Shown here: one piece after another, positions 48,263-57,390 of the stretch
How the letters are laid out: the number at the start of each line of letters is the position of its first letter
Numbering within the stretch: position 1 is the stretch's first letter
From: Pycnococcus provasolii
Taxonomy: Eukaryota > Chlorophyta > Pseudoscourfieldiophyceae > Pseudoscourfieldiales > Pycnococcaceae
NCBI GenBank assembly: GCA_938743325.2
Contig: OW568872.1
Span: forward strand, 62,001 to 126,000
Direction: 5' to 3'
Length of the DNA: 64,000 bases
Program-made: the position numbers and the translations under genes
Notes under the pieces: generated by a model
Seen by the model: only the letters and a program-made list of their open reading frames with translations
Databases searched by the model: none
Told to the model about the DNA's origin: nothing

Positions 48263-51151
48263 TTACAAGGCCAAGCCACGGTTGGAGCCAGTCTTCTGCG
48301 CGCGCTGCAGATCGTTCGCGCTGACGTTGAGAGATGCCATGCCCGCATCAGCTGTGCAGCCAGCAGAGCAGACGACGAGACGCTGCGCAGACAGCCTGCG
48401 AAGGCATCTTCGCTGCGCCTCAGGATGCATCGATTTTGACGTCGATGCCGCGGCTGCCGACGAAGCGGGCGCGCCACCCATGGCACCTATGCCCGCGTGC
48501 ATGAGGTTCACCGGAGCTTCGGCAAGCCCGCTCGATGCCTGCAGAGCGCTAAGCATGCCAAGCGCGCGCCGCTCAAGCGGGCTTGCGCGCCTCAGTGCAG
48601 CCATCTGCGGGCTTGCGAAGAGCTCCTTAACCGCGCCGTCGACATCGTTGATCGTTACGGCACGAGCATCGTTGCCAGCTCGTGCTGCCGCAGCCTCCAC
48701 GGCGCGCCTGCACAGCTCAAGTGCCCGTCGCGCATCACCACTCACCGCCGCCACCTTCCTTGCGGCATACTCGAGTGCCACCTTGCCAAAGCACTCTGAT
48801 CCAGCGAGTCGTGCGCGCACGATCTCCTGTAGCTGCTCTTGGCTGTACGGCGTAAAGTTCAGGCGGCATGCGCCGATGCGAGATGCGACACGCGGCATGA
48901 GGCGCTCGGGGAGATCCATCGTGTTGGCAATGCCGACGACGCGAAGCGGTTGAGCTGCGCCGGTGCTGTGCGGCCACTCGAACAGATTGTATAGCACGCT
49001 CTGGCTACGCGTCACGAGAACGTCGAGTTCGTCGACAATCAGCAGTACCGATCGCTCTTTCTTTCGATTCGTCTGGTTCTTCTTCTGCGCCTTCGCCTTG
49101 CCCTTTCTGCGAGCACCACCATCATCGTGCTCTCCCTCCTCCGCATCCATTTCCTCCTCCATTTCCTCCTCGTCGTCGTCCTCCTCGTCGTCATCCTCGT
49201 CGTCACTGTCATGTGAGCGGCGCCGCTTCCGCCCCTTGCCGGTGCCGGATGTGCCACGGAAGCGCTGCTCGAGCTTCTCCAGTGCTGCAGAAGGTACAAG
49301 TCGCTCACCCGTAAGAGCTTCGTGCAGCTCGGTGTACAGATGCGCAGGACTTGCGAGACGAAGGCCGTTGAGTGCCACGAGCGTAAATGCGGGCAGATCG
49401 CCGCTATTCATGCGTCGCTTGGCCGAGCGGAGCACCTCCATCGTCGTCGCGGTCTTTCCTGTTCCAGGAACGCCGCTGATGTATAGGCACGGCGCCCCGC
49501 CGGTGCCACGAGCGCTCGCGTCGACAAATGATGTGAGGCGTGCTTTTTCGGAATTCCGGCATGGCAGCGTAGCTGGAAGGCGGCTGAGGCTTAGCTGCCG
49601 TCTGGCGACGTCAAGCACGTCCCCTGATGCGCTGGCATTCACCTTGGTTGATGGTCCAGCCACGTCACCCTGCACGATCCCGCCGTATGCAAGCTCGCAG
49701 TGTGCTGACCGGCCAGACGCGGCGGCCACGTTTCCACGTCTACCTTTCTTTGCCGCCGCTTCCCGACGACCAAGCCCACCTCGGCGATCACCACCACCAA
49801 TACGTCGACGCTCGCCGCGTGGATCGAACAGCGCATCGCCGTCGTCTTCGATGTCCTCGTTGTCGGAGTTGTCGTCGTCGCTGTCGCCGAGCTCCATGTC
49901 CTCCGGCGCGTTAATGCGTCTGTATCGCATCCAACTTTCATCGTACACGTACTCCATGAGGAGAAGATTTTCTCCGACATCGTCGCGATCCTCTGGCACG
50001 TCGGCACTTTCGTCGTCGAGCTGGTAGCGAACATAGTCCGACGGAAGTCGTGGGTGCGCCTTTGCAACCACCACGTCGACGTCGTTGACGTCGCAGTGTC
50101 CTCGGCTCAAGTACACCTCGCGTGGATGGTGGTGGCCCTGCCGACCACCGTGCGTGTCCTCGGGGAGGTAGAACCAGCGCGCGAGGAACTTGCCGGAGCC
50201 GTCTTTCTCGCGCCAGATCCTTTCGACGCGTGCGATGTTGATCTCCCCCTTGAGAAACCTCTCTCGGACGGTGAGTTCGCGCGTCTCATCGTGGAGGATG
50301 TTTCGAAGCACGTTCGTGGCGCCGAGTGTTGCGCACTCTTCGCAGAGCCACTCCCCTTCGGGCACGGCTGCTAGAGGTGGGTTCAGGCACTTGAGGTGAA
50401 AGCCTCGACTGCACCCGTCGCATTCCAGCAGCGGTTCCTTCGCGGTGGCTGTTCCTTTGCAAATGGCACAAGCTTCTTCAACGTCTAGCGCGCACTCGAC
50501 ATTTTCCTTCGCGGCGACGTAGACGACATCGTTCACCTGGATGTCCACGCCATGCTCGTTGGTGATGCTGGCAAGTTTCGAGGGGCTGTTGTTGTTGTTC
50601 TTCTGCTGAGCCTGAGGAGGCGTCTCCATAGGTGGTGGGTGCTGAGCAAAGTTCTGTGGTTCTGGCGTCGTCGGCGTCGTCGGCGTCGCTGGCGTGTTTG
50701 CCTTTTTCGGCGACGGCGAAGAAGTCGACGGTTGCTGTGCATGTTGCTTCGTCGGCGTCGTATTTTTTGTTTCTGCAACTGCATTTGTATTCTGCTTTGG
50801 AGGTCGTCCTCGACGCTTCTTTGCCAATGGCTGCGGAACCCCCAGGTTACTTTTGTCGGGAGAAGAATCGGGAGAAGCCGCCGCCGGAGGAGTAGGAGTT
50901 CGAGGCGGTCGACCACGACCACGTCGCGCCTCCTGAGGAATGACGCCTTCCCCCTTAAGGGTGGCTGCTGCTGCTGATGATGATGATGGCAGGACAGATA
51001 CACCAAAGGAAGACGAAGACAACTTTTTAGATGATGATGATGACTTAGTTGACCGAGCTACTGGAGGTGCACCAAGGTACTTGGCAAATGTCCCGTTACG
51101 CGGATTGCCCCCAGGCTCGAAGAGAGCAGGCGCACGGCGGAGACGCGACAT
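48263..51151 (-). CDS. Origin recognition complex subunit 1 (ORC1) with BAH-PHD and acidic insert
   Basis: A 962-residue ORC1, the AAA+ subunit that starts DNA replication origin licensing. N-terminal disordered tail with two AT-hooks (RGRGRPPR, KRRGRPPK); BAH domain about 206-385 with a PHD finger inside it (CAICKG...LECDGCSRGFHLKCLNPPL...WLCEECA), the arrangement known from plant ORC1 and used to read histone H3 tails. The AAA+ domain has Walker A GVPGTGKT (560-567) and Walker B LLIVDELD (703-710). A 65-residue charged insert (about 635-700: basic, long acidic, basic) lies directly before Walker B and is not part of the usual fold. Start at 51151 (MSRLRRAPALF) is preferred; an in-frame ATG at 51253 would add 34 Pro/Phe/His-rich residues. 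Confidence 0.9.
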   Translation of the reverse strand: MSRLRRAPALFEPGGNPRNGTFAKYLGAPPVARSTKSSSSSKKLSSSSFGVSVLPSSSSAAAATLKGEGVIPQEARRGRGRPPRTPTPPAAASPDSSPDKSNLGVPQPLAKKRRGRPPKQNTNAVAETKNTTPTKQHAQQPSTSSPSPKKANTPATPTTPTTPEPQNFAQHPPPMETPPQAQQKNNNNSPSKLASITNEHGVDIQVNDVVYVAAKENVECALDVEEACAICKGTATAKEPLLECDGCSRGFHLKCLNPPLAAVPEGEWLCEECATLGATNVLRNILHDETRELTVRERFLKGEINIARVERIWREKDGSGKFLARWFYLPEDTHGGRQGHHHPREVYLSRGHCDVNDVDVVVAKAHPRLPSDYVRYQLDDESADVPEDRDDVGENLLLMEYVYDESWMRYRRINAPEDMELGDSDDDNSDNEDIEDDGDALFDPRGERRRIGGGDRRGGLGRREAAAKKGRRGNVAAASGRSAHCELAYGGIVQGDVAGPSTKVNASASGDVLDVARRQLSLSRLPATLPCRNSEKARLTSFVDASARGTGGAPCLYISGVPGTGKTATTMEVLRSAKRRMNSGDLPAFTLVALNGLRLASPAHLYTELHEALTGERLVPSAALEKLEQRFRGTSGTGKGRKRRRSHDSDDEDDDEEDDDEEEMEEEMDAEEGEHDDGGARRKGKAKAQKKNQTNRKKERSVLLIVDELDVLVTRSQSVLYNLFEWPHSTGAAQPLRVVGIANTMDLPERLMPRVASRIGACRLNFTPYSQEQLQEIVRARLAGSECFGKVALEYAARKVAAVSGDARRALELCRRAVEAAAARAGNDARAVTINDVDGAVKELFASPQMAALRRASPLERRALGMLSALQASSGLAEAPVNLMHAGIGAMGGAPASSAAAASTSKSMHPEAQRRCLRRLSAQRLVVCSAGCTADAGMASLNVSANDLQRAQKTGSNRGLAL

Positions 51152-51471
51152 GGGAGCAGAAAGTGATGGGAACGTGATGTGATGGGAGGGATGGGAGAAC
51201 TGGAATTGGGGGGGACGAAACCAGGAGGGGGGGGGCGGGAAAACACTACTCATACCCGGTAAAACAATAGTGAAAACAGGGCAGGGGGGGACTGTGGGGA
51301 AATCACTAATCAGATCTGGTTCTGGGGAGGATCCCGAATGGAACGGGGAGATTCCAGTACAACCTTACCACGTTAATAATGACGTTATAACTTTCACCAA
51401 TCAATTCCGAGTCGGGTTCAGTTCAGGTGTCGGGTTCTCATCAGAATTCAGGGCGAGAGTTCTGATTGGGA

Positions 51472-51505
51472 GATCGGGAGACTGATCGGGAGACTGATCG
51501 GGAGA
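51472..51505. repeat. 12-bp tandem repeat (GATCGGGAGACT)
   Basis: Nearly three copies of GATCGGGAGACT in the ORC1/DP spacer. Confidence 0.9.
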
Positions 51506-51582
51506 GATCCCTCCCCAGGCGAGATCCCGCCCTTTTTAGTTTTTTCTCACTGGAGTAAAATCTGAGTAAAATAGAGTGGACA

Positions 51583-51620
51583 ACCACAGGGGCACGACCA
51601 CAGGGCACGACCACAGGGGG
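51583..51620. repeat. 13-bp tandem repeat (ACCACAGGGCACG)
   Basis: Nearly three copies, the first with an extra G, in the ORC1/DP spacer. Confidence 0.85.
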
Positions 51621-52189
51621 ATCCCCTCCACAGGCTGACAGGGGAGAACATCCTTCAGGGCAAACCATCACAATCCTTCTCCCCCAGGTGGAGGCGGGCT
51701 CTCGCTGGACCTGGTCTCGCTAGCTAGAAAGGTCTCGCTAATTTGGCTGAGTGAAAAGGGGCAGGAGACTGGTGGGGCCCCCCTTGCTTGCCTTGGCAGT
51801 GGCAGGTCCCCTGTTCACTGTTGGCCCCTTTCCTGAATTCCTGCTTTGCTTTTGGCCTTTTGCGCGCGTGTTTCTTTGCCAAATAATTGTTCGGCCAAAC
51901 CAAACCAACCCCTCTCATCTCCCATGGTGCGGCCTGCTTCGCCCCCCTGTTCCTGTTTTCCCCCTTTTTCCTTCTTCTCCTCGGCCTGCTTTGCCGTTTG
52001 CGCTGTTCCTTTTCAGGTGGTCTCCCCGTCGTGGGGCTTGCGTGGGGAGTAGTGTGGTGTCATCAAACACTCCCTGCCTCCACAGGGGACCATTATTCCA
52101 TTCTTCCACTCTTGAGTTCTTGTTCAGTGAAGTCCACCTAGGGAGTGTGTTCTTATTTGGTGCTTTAGTGGCTTTCTCTTTAGCAGTAT

Positions 52190-53338
52190 ATGGATCCTCC
52201 TTTACAGGAGCTTTCTTTCCAGCAGCATTTACAGCCGTCGTCAACCACAACCACAGTCAGCGACAGTCAGCAGCAGCAGCAGCAGCAGCAGCACTCCATA
52301 CTTCCAGGCGACCTGCCACTCCTCCCAACCTCCACTGTTGCACCGATGAACACACAGACAGGGGCGTCGTCCGCGATGATGTTCACCGTCGAACAGGCCC
52401 TAAAGGAAACAAACACGTACGACCTCGCGCACGAACTCGGATTCGACCAAGTCGTGCACGGTCAACAAACGACAACACCCTATGGCGCACCAGGAACATA
52501 TCCAGGGAACCAAAAACCTATGATGGCGACCGCGCCGAGAGGGGGGTACCAACCAAACGCGGACATAAACACCGCAGCAATACACATGGCCACGCAGCTT
52601 GCGGAGAGCAGCGGCAAGAAAGCCGCCTCCGCGAAAGGACAAACAAAGGCGGAAAACGCGCAGAACCCGTCTCAGCACGACACCAAGCCTTCAGCAGCGC
52701 CCGCGCCACAGGAAAAAGGGTCCAAGGGACTCAGGCACTTCTCCCTCAAGGTTTGCGAAAAGGTTGAGAAAAAGGGAAGGACGACGTACAACGAGGTGGC
52801 TGACGAGCTCGTGCTGGAGTTTGCAACCCCAGACGCGCACGCGAACGCCAACGGCGAGCCAGTGTACGACGAGAAAAATATCAGGAGGCGCGTGTATGAT
52901 GCCCTCAACGTGCTGATGGCGATGGACATCATCTCCAAGGATAAGAAGAAGGAGATTCTGTGGAAGGGCTTGCCATCCGCGTCGCAGGGGGAGATTGAGC
53001 ACCTGCGCAGCGAGAAGATACGAGCTGCAAGCCGCATCGAGAAGAAGAAACAGTACCTCAAGGAGCTCGAGGAGCAGCTCGAGGCGCGCCGCGCTCTCAT
53101 CGCGCGCAATGCCGCATCGCATGAGCTGAGGCCACAGAACGTGAATGCCGATGATCCGGCGTCACGCATCGTCGCCCTTCCCTTCCTCCTCATCCAGACG
53201 GCACGACACGCCACGGTGGATATCGAAATCAGCCAGGATGCCCAGCTTGTGAATGTGGACTTTAACGGAACTCAGTTTTCCATACGCGACGACAACTACG
53301 TGCTCCGCAATTTGTCGCACGCCAACGGAGGCAATTGA
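52190..53338 (+). CDS. E2F dimerisation partner DP transcription factor
   Basis: A 382-residue DP protein, partner of E2F in controlling S-phase genes. The N-terminal half is disordered with a CAG-encoded poly-Gln run (about 27-34). The DNA-binding winged helix sits at about 180-260: LRHFSLKVCEKVEKKGRTTY, NEVADELVLEF, YDEKNIRRRVYDALNVLMAM, DIISKDKKKEILWKG. After it come a heptad coiled coil (EIEHLRSEKIRAASRIEKKK) and the marked-box-like C-terminus (RIVALPFLLIQT...VDIEISQD). It lies divergent to ORC1, a typical E2F-DP target class, which is compatible with autoregulatory linkage but not proven. ATG at 52190. Confidence 0.92.
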   Translation: MDPPLQELSFQQHLQPSSTTTTVSDSQQQQQQQQHSILPGDLPLLPTSTVAPMNTQTGASSAMMFTVEQALKETNTYDLAHELGFDQVVHGQQTTTPYGAPGTYPGNQKPMMATAPRGGYQPNADINTAAIHMATQLAESSGKKAASAKGQTKAENAQNPSQHDTKPSAAPAPQEKGSKGLRHFSLKVCEKVEKKGRTTYNEVADELVLEFATPDAHANANGEPVYDEKNIRRRVYDALNVLMAMDIISKDKKKEILWKGLPSASQGEIEHLRSEKIRAASRIEKKKQYLKELEEQLEARRALIARNAASHELRPQNVNADDPASRIVALPFLLIQTARHATVDIEISQDAQLVNVDFNGTQFSIRDDNYVLRNLSHANGGN

Positions 53339-53460
53339 TGATATATTTTTGGATTACAGCAACAACAAAAAACAGCACCCAAAGAGAAAAAAAGTCAGAA
53401 AAAAAGAAAAACCTTTTAACAAACATCCTATTTGTGTAATATAGCGAAACCTGATCGTGT

Positions 53461-54333
53461 TCATAGTACAAGTGCATCGACAAGCTCCTGCTTGACAACA
53501 GACCAGTCTGGCATACGCTCGGTATGCCAGCCTGCACAAGGATCCTCCTCCCACATGCTCTCGTCTGAAACTTCGCCAAAGCTTGCGGCATTCCACCCAG
53601 ATTCTGTTGCGGCGTGGAGGCGCCACCCGCGGTCATGGGATGGTTTGTAAAGCGTTCCCAGCCTTGACGACCCCGCCGTTCGGAAGGGCAGGTGAGCGTA
53701 AGCCGTTATCCACGGCGCATCGTCGAGCTCCTCGCGCGCCGCCTCGCGCAGCTTAACGTCCCAGGGCTGGCCCACGTTGTCGCCTTTCGTGAAGTACGGG
53801 TTCACCAGAACGATCGCGTGATCTTGTCGCATAACTCGTTCTCCAAATTCGCCACGGAGGAGCTTCAGGAACACGTCGAAGGTTTGGTCGCCTACGTGTG
53901 TGACCAAGGTAAAGTCGTCGCGGCGTGACCAAACGCCCATTCCGTCAGCCTGTGACTCGAGAACGCCGTGGTAGGAGACGTCACTCACACCTTCGAGGAG
54001 TCCGTCTGCAACGATGGGTTGCGTTGCTTCGGCAAATCTTTGACGCATGCCACCAGCAAAGACGATATCTGCAAGTGGAACAGTCGGTGCGCATAGGTTT
54101 CCATTCGCCTCGATGGGAAGGTGCACGATGATTCGTCGGTGTTTCTCGTCGATCGCGCCCAGCAACGCCCTTCGCGCGTGTGCACATGCCGCGGAGATGA
54201 CAGACGCAGGTTGAAGCGCCACGCTCGCGCATGCGGTCGTACGTGGACGTAGGGGACTGCGCGGAGTTGTGTGGGCACGCATCCCTGCCGCCACTGTCAC
54301 TGCGCGCCGCTGACTCACCGCCACCACGGGCAT
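53461..54333 (-). CDS. Probable DUF1995 plastid protein
   Basis: A 290-residue protein. It has a 50-residue N-terminal leader rich in Ala/Arg/Thr that could be a plastid transit peptide. The body fits the DUF1995 pattern seen in chloroplast proteins of plants and algae: a first block of helix and strand (LLGAIDEKHRRIIVHLPIEA), central MRQRFAEATQPIVADGLLEG and later VGDQTFDVFLKLLRGEFGER, HAIVLVNPYFTKGDNVGQPW, and a beta-rich end with LGTLYKPSHDRGWRLHA. The function of DUF1995 proteins is mostly unknown; some act in photosystem II assembly (LPA3). The family call rests on pattern memory only. An in-frame GTG 60 bases upstream is ignored in favour of the ATG at 54333. A telomere-like array lies 66-128 bp upstream. 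Confidence 0.55.
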   Translation of the reverse strand: MPVVAVSQRRAVTVAAGMRAHTTPRSPLRPRTTACASVALQPASVISAACAHARRALLGAIDEKHRRIIVHLPIEANGNLCAPTVPLADIVFAGGMRQRFAEATQPIVADGLLEGVSDVSYHGVLESQADGMGVWSRRDDFTLVTHVGDQTFDVFLKLLRGEFGERVMRQDHAIVLVNPYFTKGDNVGQPWDVKLREAAREELDDAPWITAYAHLPFRTAGSSRLGTLYKPSHDRGWRLHAATESGWNAASFGEVSDESMWEEDPCAGWHTERMPDWSVVKQELVDALVL

Positions 54334-55003
54334 CGCTTTGACAACAAAACAGCAAGCGAAGAAAATGACGTGGAGGATACGCCAACGTGGCACTACGATA
54401 ACCCTAACCCTAACCCTAAACCCTAAACCCTAAACCCTAACCCCTAAACCCTAAACCCTACTCCAGAGGGCCGCTATTCGCGACCGCTAATAAAAGGGGA
54501 CCTTCCCAAGACACAGCGAATGTTAATCCCATACAGTCTGTTATTTGTCAACACCCAAAACACCACAACACCCCTTCAGTAGTATGTACTTGTGAAGGGG
54601 GAGACGTTCCCGAGAACTGAGGCAAGTCAACTTCGATAGTCGATACACTCTCGAGTACCCGGCACACGCTACTACACTGCACTCTCGAAGTCCAACGAGC
54701 AAGTCCGACTAAAAGAGTCCTGAAGACGAGAGGAATCCGCGGCTCCGGAGCTGTTGCTTGAGCCTCACACAACACAACACAACAGGTCGAGCTCGCCTTA
54801 TTATTACCGCTACCCCTTCGGCCCTTCCCCTTCCCCTTCCCTTAAGGCCGGCCTTCTCTCAGCCTCTCGGAGGGGCCCAACCTTCCCTAGTTCCCTCCCA
54901 ACCCAACAACAACAACCACTCCGCTGCTCTCTCGCTCTCTCTCCTCTGTCCTCTCGCCTCGAAGGTAAGGAGTCGCGGTTTCGTGAAGCACAAGAGTGTA
55001 TCT
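54334..55003. promoter_or_regulatory. Upstream region shared by the DUF1995 and ODA-docking-like genes
   Basis: About 670 bp between divergent genes with a telomere-like array at 54399-54461 and C/T-rich sequence before the start at 55004. A GTAAGG motif after CTCGAAG at about 54964 could be a 5' UTR splice donor; no matching acceptor was placed. Confidence 0.55.
54399..54461. repeat. Interstitial telomere-like array mixing CCCTAA and CCCTAAA
   Basis: About ten units: CCCTAA units first, then CCCTAAA units. It lies 66-128 bp upstream of the DUF1995 start. Confidence 0.95.
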
Positions 55004-57142
55004 ATGGCAGCAGCGACTACGACCGAAGTTGCTCTCCGCCTGCCGAATATACACGACAACAACGCGCTTTCTGGGAGCAACAACGCACAGGCATCCGCCA
55101 GAGACAACAGCAGAGATGACAACCTACAGACGGATAGGCCGGGCGCGGCCGGGCAGGGAAGCAGCAGCAGGCCGGCCACGCAAGGAGTGACGTCGCTCTC
55201 TGAAATCAGAAGGCTCAGGCGAGAGCAGCAGGGCCTACAGCAGGAACTCTCAACCTTGCAGAGCACGCCGAGGGATACCGTGTTCGTCGCCGCGGACATC
55301 GCAAGGCACGACGAGGCGCTCGTCGCTCTCGCCAACAAGCTCAGCGAGGTGAAAAGAGACGTGTCGAGACGCGAGAACGAGCTTGCAAGGCTCGCGCGCA
55401 CGCTCAAGCTCGCTGCCAAGGAGGCGACGGGCGAGAAGACGAGCAAGCTGTCCAGCAAGAGCGTTAACAACAACCGCAACTCCGACGAGGAAGTGAAGAA
55501 CGTCGTGCGCGTGCTGCAGGAAAAGGGAACGTGCGGGCAGCTGCCGCCGCCAAACTACGCCCAGAACGGCGCCGATGGCGCCACCACGTTCGAGGAACTC
55601 AGCACCCAGCTCGCGGACCTCGACGCCTCCATCATCGCCGTCACGCACGAGCAGAACACGCTCGCTCACATCAAAAAGCGACTGTCGCGAGCAAGGCAGA
55701 ACGAGGACGGGCTCTACCTCGACCTCAAGGCGAAGCTCGGCTTCATCATCAAGCACAAGAGCGACGCTGAACTGGAGACAAAGCAGCTGCGGCACATGGA
55801 GAGTCGAACGAAAAAGCGTGTGGCGGAGATGGAGCGCGAGATATCGGTGCTCGAGGCTCGCCGCAAGGCTCTGCTGGAAGACCAGCACAAGCGGCTGGAG
55901 AAGAAGCGGCAGCTGACGACGTACCTCGAGCAGCGCGACGAGCAGCGCGTCGACCTGCTCCTCGAGCTTCAGGGCGACCTGAACAAGGCTGAGGAGGAGA
56001 AGCTGAAGGCGAAGGCGCGCGAGGTTGACGCAAAGAAGGGCGTTTCGGTCATGGACTCGATGCGCCTGCAGAAGATGGAGCAGGCGTTCTCCGTGCTTGC
56101 GGAGCACACGGGCGAGCAGGACATCGACGGCGTACTGCGCCGCATCATTCAGCAGAGCCAGGGCAAGGATCACATCGACTCCGAGGGTGCCGATTCGCGC
56201 GATAAGCTGGAAAAGCTCCAGCGCGAGCACCTGAAGCTGCTGCAGCAGCTCTCTGAGATCCAGTACAGCGGCGTGGACTTCAGCCACCGTCGCATGCAGA
56301 TGGACACCATGGAGGAGCAGCTGGACGTGACGGAGGCTCGCTGCAAGGAATCGCGCACGGCACTGGAGCAGCTGACGGAGATGTTCCCTCCCATTAATCT
56401 CGGGCTCGACTTCATTCGAAACAAGCTCGACGGGTTGCGCAGTGGTCAAAAGGTTGCCGGTCGCACTCGCGGCCAGTCGGTGGCGGCACGGGCAGCCTCA
56501 GCAGAGGAGGCTGCCGCGGACACAGGTGAAGGCCGAGCCGTGGGATTCGCTGACGATACGGGAGGGGAGCCGCTGCCATCCGCGCGTGGCGAGAACGCCG
56601 AGCTGGCATCTGGAGAAGGTGATGGGGCTGGGGCTGGCGCAACTGGAGCGGCTCCTGCCGCCTCGGTCGTCGAGAGCCTTGAAACGATCGAAACGAAGCT
56701 CGTCGCGATGCTCGAGAAAATCAATGCAGAGTCGGACGCAAATCCTGCCGTGGCGGCTGCGGTGGCAAGTGCCGCGAACCGCGTGCCAACACAAACGATG
56801 ATGCCCGCGACGAACGTCCGCGTTAGGGAACCTGTCGCAGCTGGCAGTGGCGCCGCGGCGGCAGGTGGATCTCGTTCTGGTCGAGGTGCCATCAACGACG
56901 AGGACAATGAGCCTGAACCTATCGAGGAGATGAGCGCTAGCCACCGTCTCGCGGAGGATGGTCGACCGAAAACGGTGGGCGAGGACGTTCTCGACCTGCT
57001 CGACAAGAACCGCGAAACGGACGTTGCCGGATTGCACCAGGCGAGCAGGCTTCGCATGAAGCAGATTGAGCGCGACGAGCGTCGTCGACAGGCGAAGTTA
57101 GAGAAGGAGCGCGAGAAGCTTGCTCGGCTTGGCAGAGCGTAA
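55004..57142 (+). CDS. Coiled-coil protein of the ODA docking complex type (ODAD3/CCDC151/ODA10-like)
   Basis: A 712-residue protein dominated by coiled coil between about 60 and 480. The opening IRRLRREQQGLQQELSTLQS, the block ALVALANKLSEVKRDVSRRE and the late TGEQDIDGVLRRIIQQSQG with LLQQLSEIQYSG follow the layout of CCDC151 and related ODA1/CCDC114 proteins (which have TGTDETHSLVRRFLAQ and LEDLKYSG), as remembered. These proteins attach outer dynein arms to axonemal microtubules. The C-terminal third is Ala/Gly/Glu-rich and ends in a basic helix (KQIERDERRRQAKLEKERE). If correct it implies motile flagella. ATG at 55004; upstream frame is open but begins at non-ATG codons. ODA1-type rather than ODA10-type is the main alternative. 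Confidence 0.6.
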   Translation: MAAATTTEVALRLPNIHDNNALSGSNNAQASARDNSRDDNLQTDRPGAAGQGSSSRPATQGVTSLSEIRRLRREQQGLQQELSTLQSTPRDTVFVAADIARHDEALVALANKLSEVKRDVSRRENELARLARTLKLAAKEATGEKTSKLSSKSVNNNRNSDEEVKNVVRVLQEKGTCGQLPPPNYAQNGADGATTFEELSTQLADLDASIIAVTHEQNTLAHIKKRLSRARQNEDGLYLDLKAKLGFIIKHKSDAELETKQLRHMESRTKKRVAEMEREISVLEARRKALLEDQHKRLEKKRQLTTYLEQRDEQRVDLLLELQGDLNKAEEEKLKAKAREVDAKKGVSVMDSMRLQKMEQAFSVLAEHTGEQDIDGVLRRIIQQSQGKDHIDSEGADSRDKLEKLQREHLKLLQQLSEIQYSGVDFSHRRMQMDTMEEQLDVTEARCKESRTALEQLTEMFPPINLGLDFIRNKLDGLRSGQKVAGRTRGQSVAARAASAEEAAADTGEGRAVGFADDTGGEPLPSARGENAELASGEGDGAGAGATGAAPAASVVESLETIETKLVAMLEKINAESDANPAVAAAVASAANRVPTQTMMPATNVRVREPVAAGSGAAAAGGSRSGRGAINDEDNEPEPIEEMSASHRLAEDGRPKTVGEDVLDLLDKNRETDVAGLHQASRLRMKQIERDERRRQAKLEKEREKLARLGRA

Positions 57143-57390
57143 AGCTGGGTAGCTGTTGCGCCCACCCCCTCCCCCAATATCCGTATGTGTAACGACGACG
57201 AATTTTCAATTCTTGACGGACCTTTTTGCATCGAGTAGCTTTTGTGCGCTCACTCGAGCCTCCGCATAGGTGATTATTGTGACCATGGATGTTGAAGCGC
57301 GGTTGTTGTAAACGTTGTGAATTTGGACGACCGCTGAAACTCTATTACGTTACAAACAAAAAAATGTTTTTTGATAGTACTTACGATTAC
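57143..57390. other. Convergent spacer
   Basis: About 250 bp between 3' ends of two genes; A/T-rich, no gene. A weak GTGAATTTGGACGACCG stretch near 57317 recalls the dispersed repeat but is too short to call. Confidence 0.5.

Larger units (their letters stand above)
51152..52189. promoter_or_regulatory. Upstream region shared by ORC1 and DP genes
   Basis: About 1 kb between divergent cell-cycle genes. Contains tandem 12-bp repeats at 51472-51505 and a 13-bp repeat at 51583-51620; frames on both strands are open for up to 110 codons but without domain features. No E2F-site consensus (TTTSGCGC) was noticed by eye. Confidence 0.55.

Noticed and set aside
51751-52767. Long plus-strand frame overlapping the start of the DP gene
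   Set aside because: It runs in another frame over the first part of the DP coding region; composition is low-complexity and no domain is seen.
57317-57350. Possible third copy of the dispersed repeat beside the DUF3172 gene
   Set aside because: Only one short block (GTGAATTTGGACGACCG) resembles it; not enough to call.
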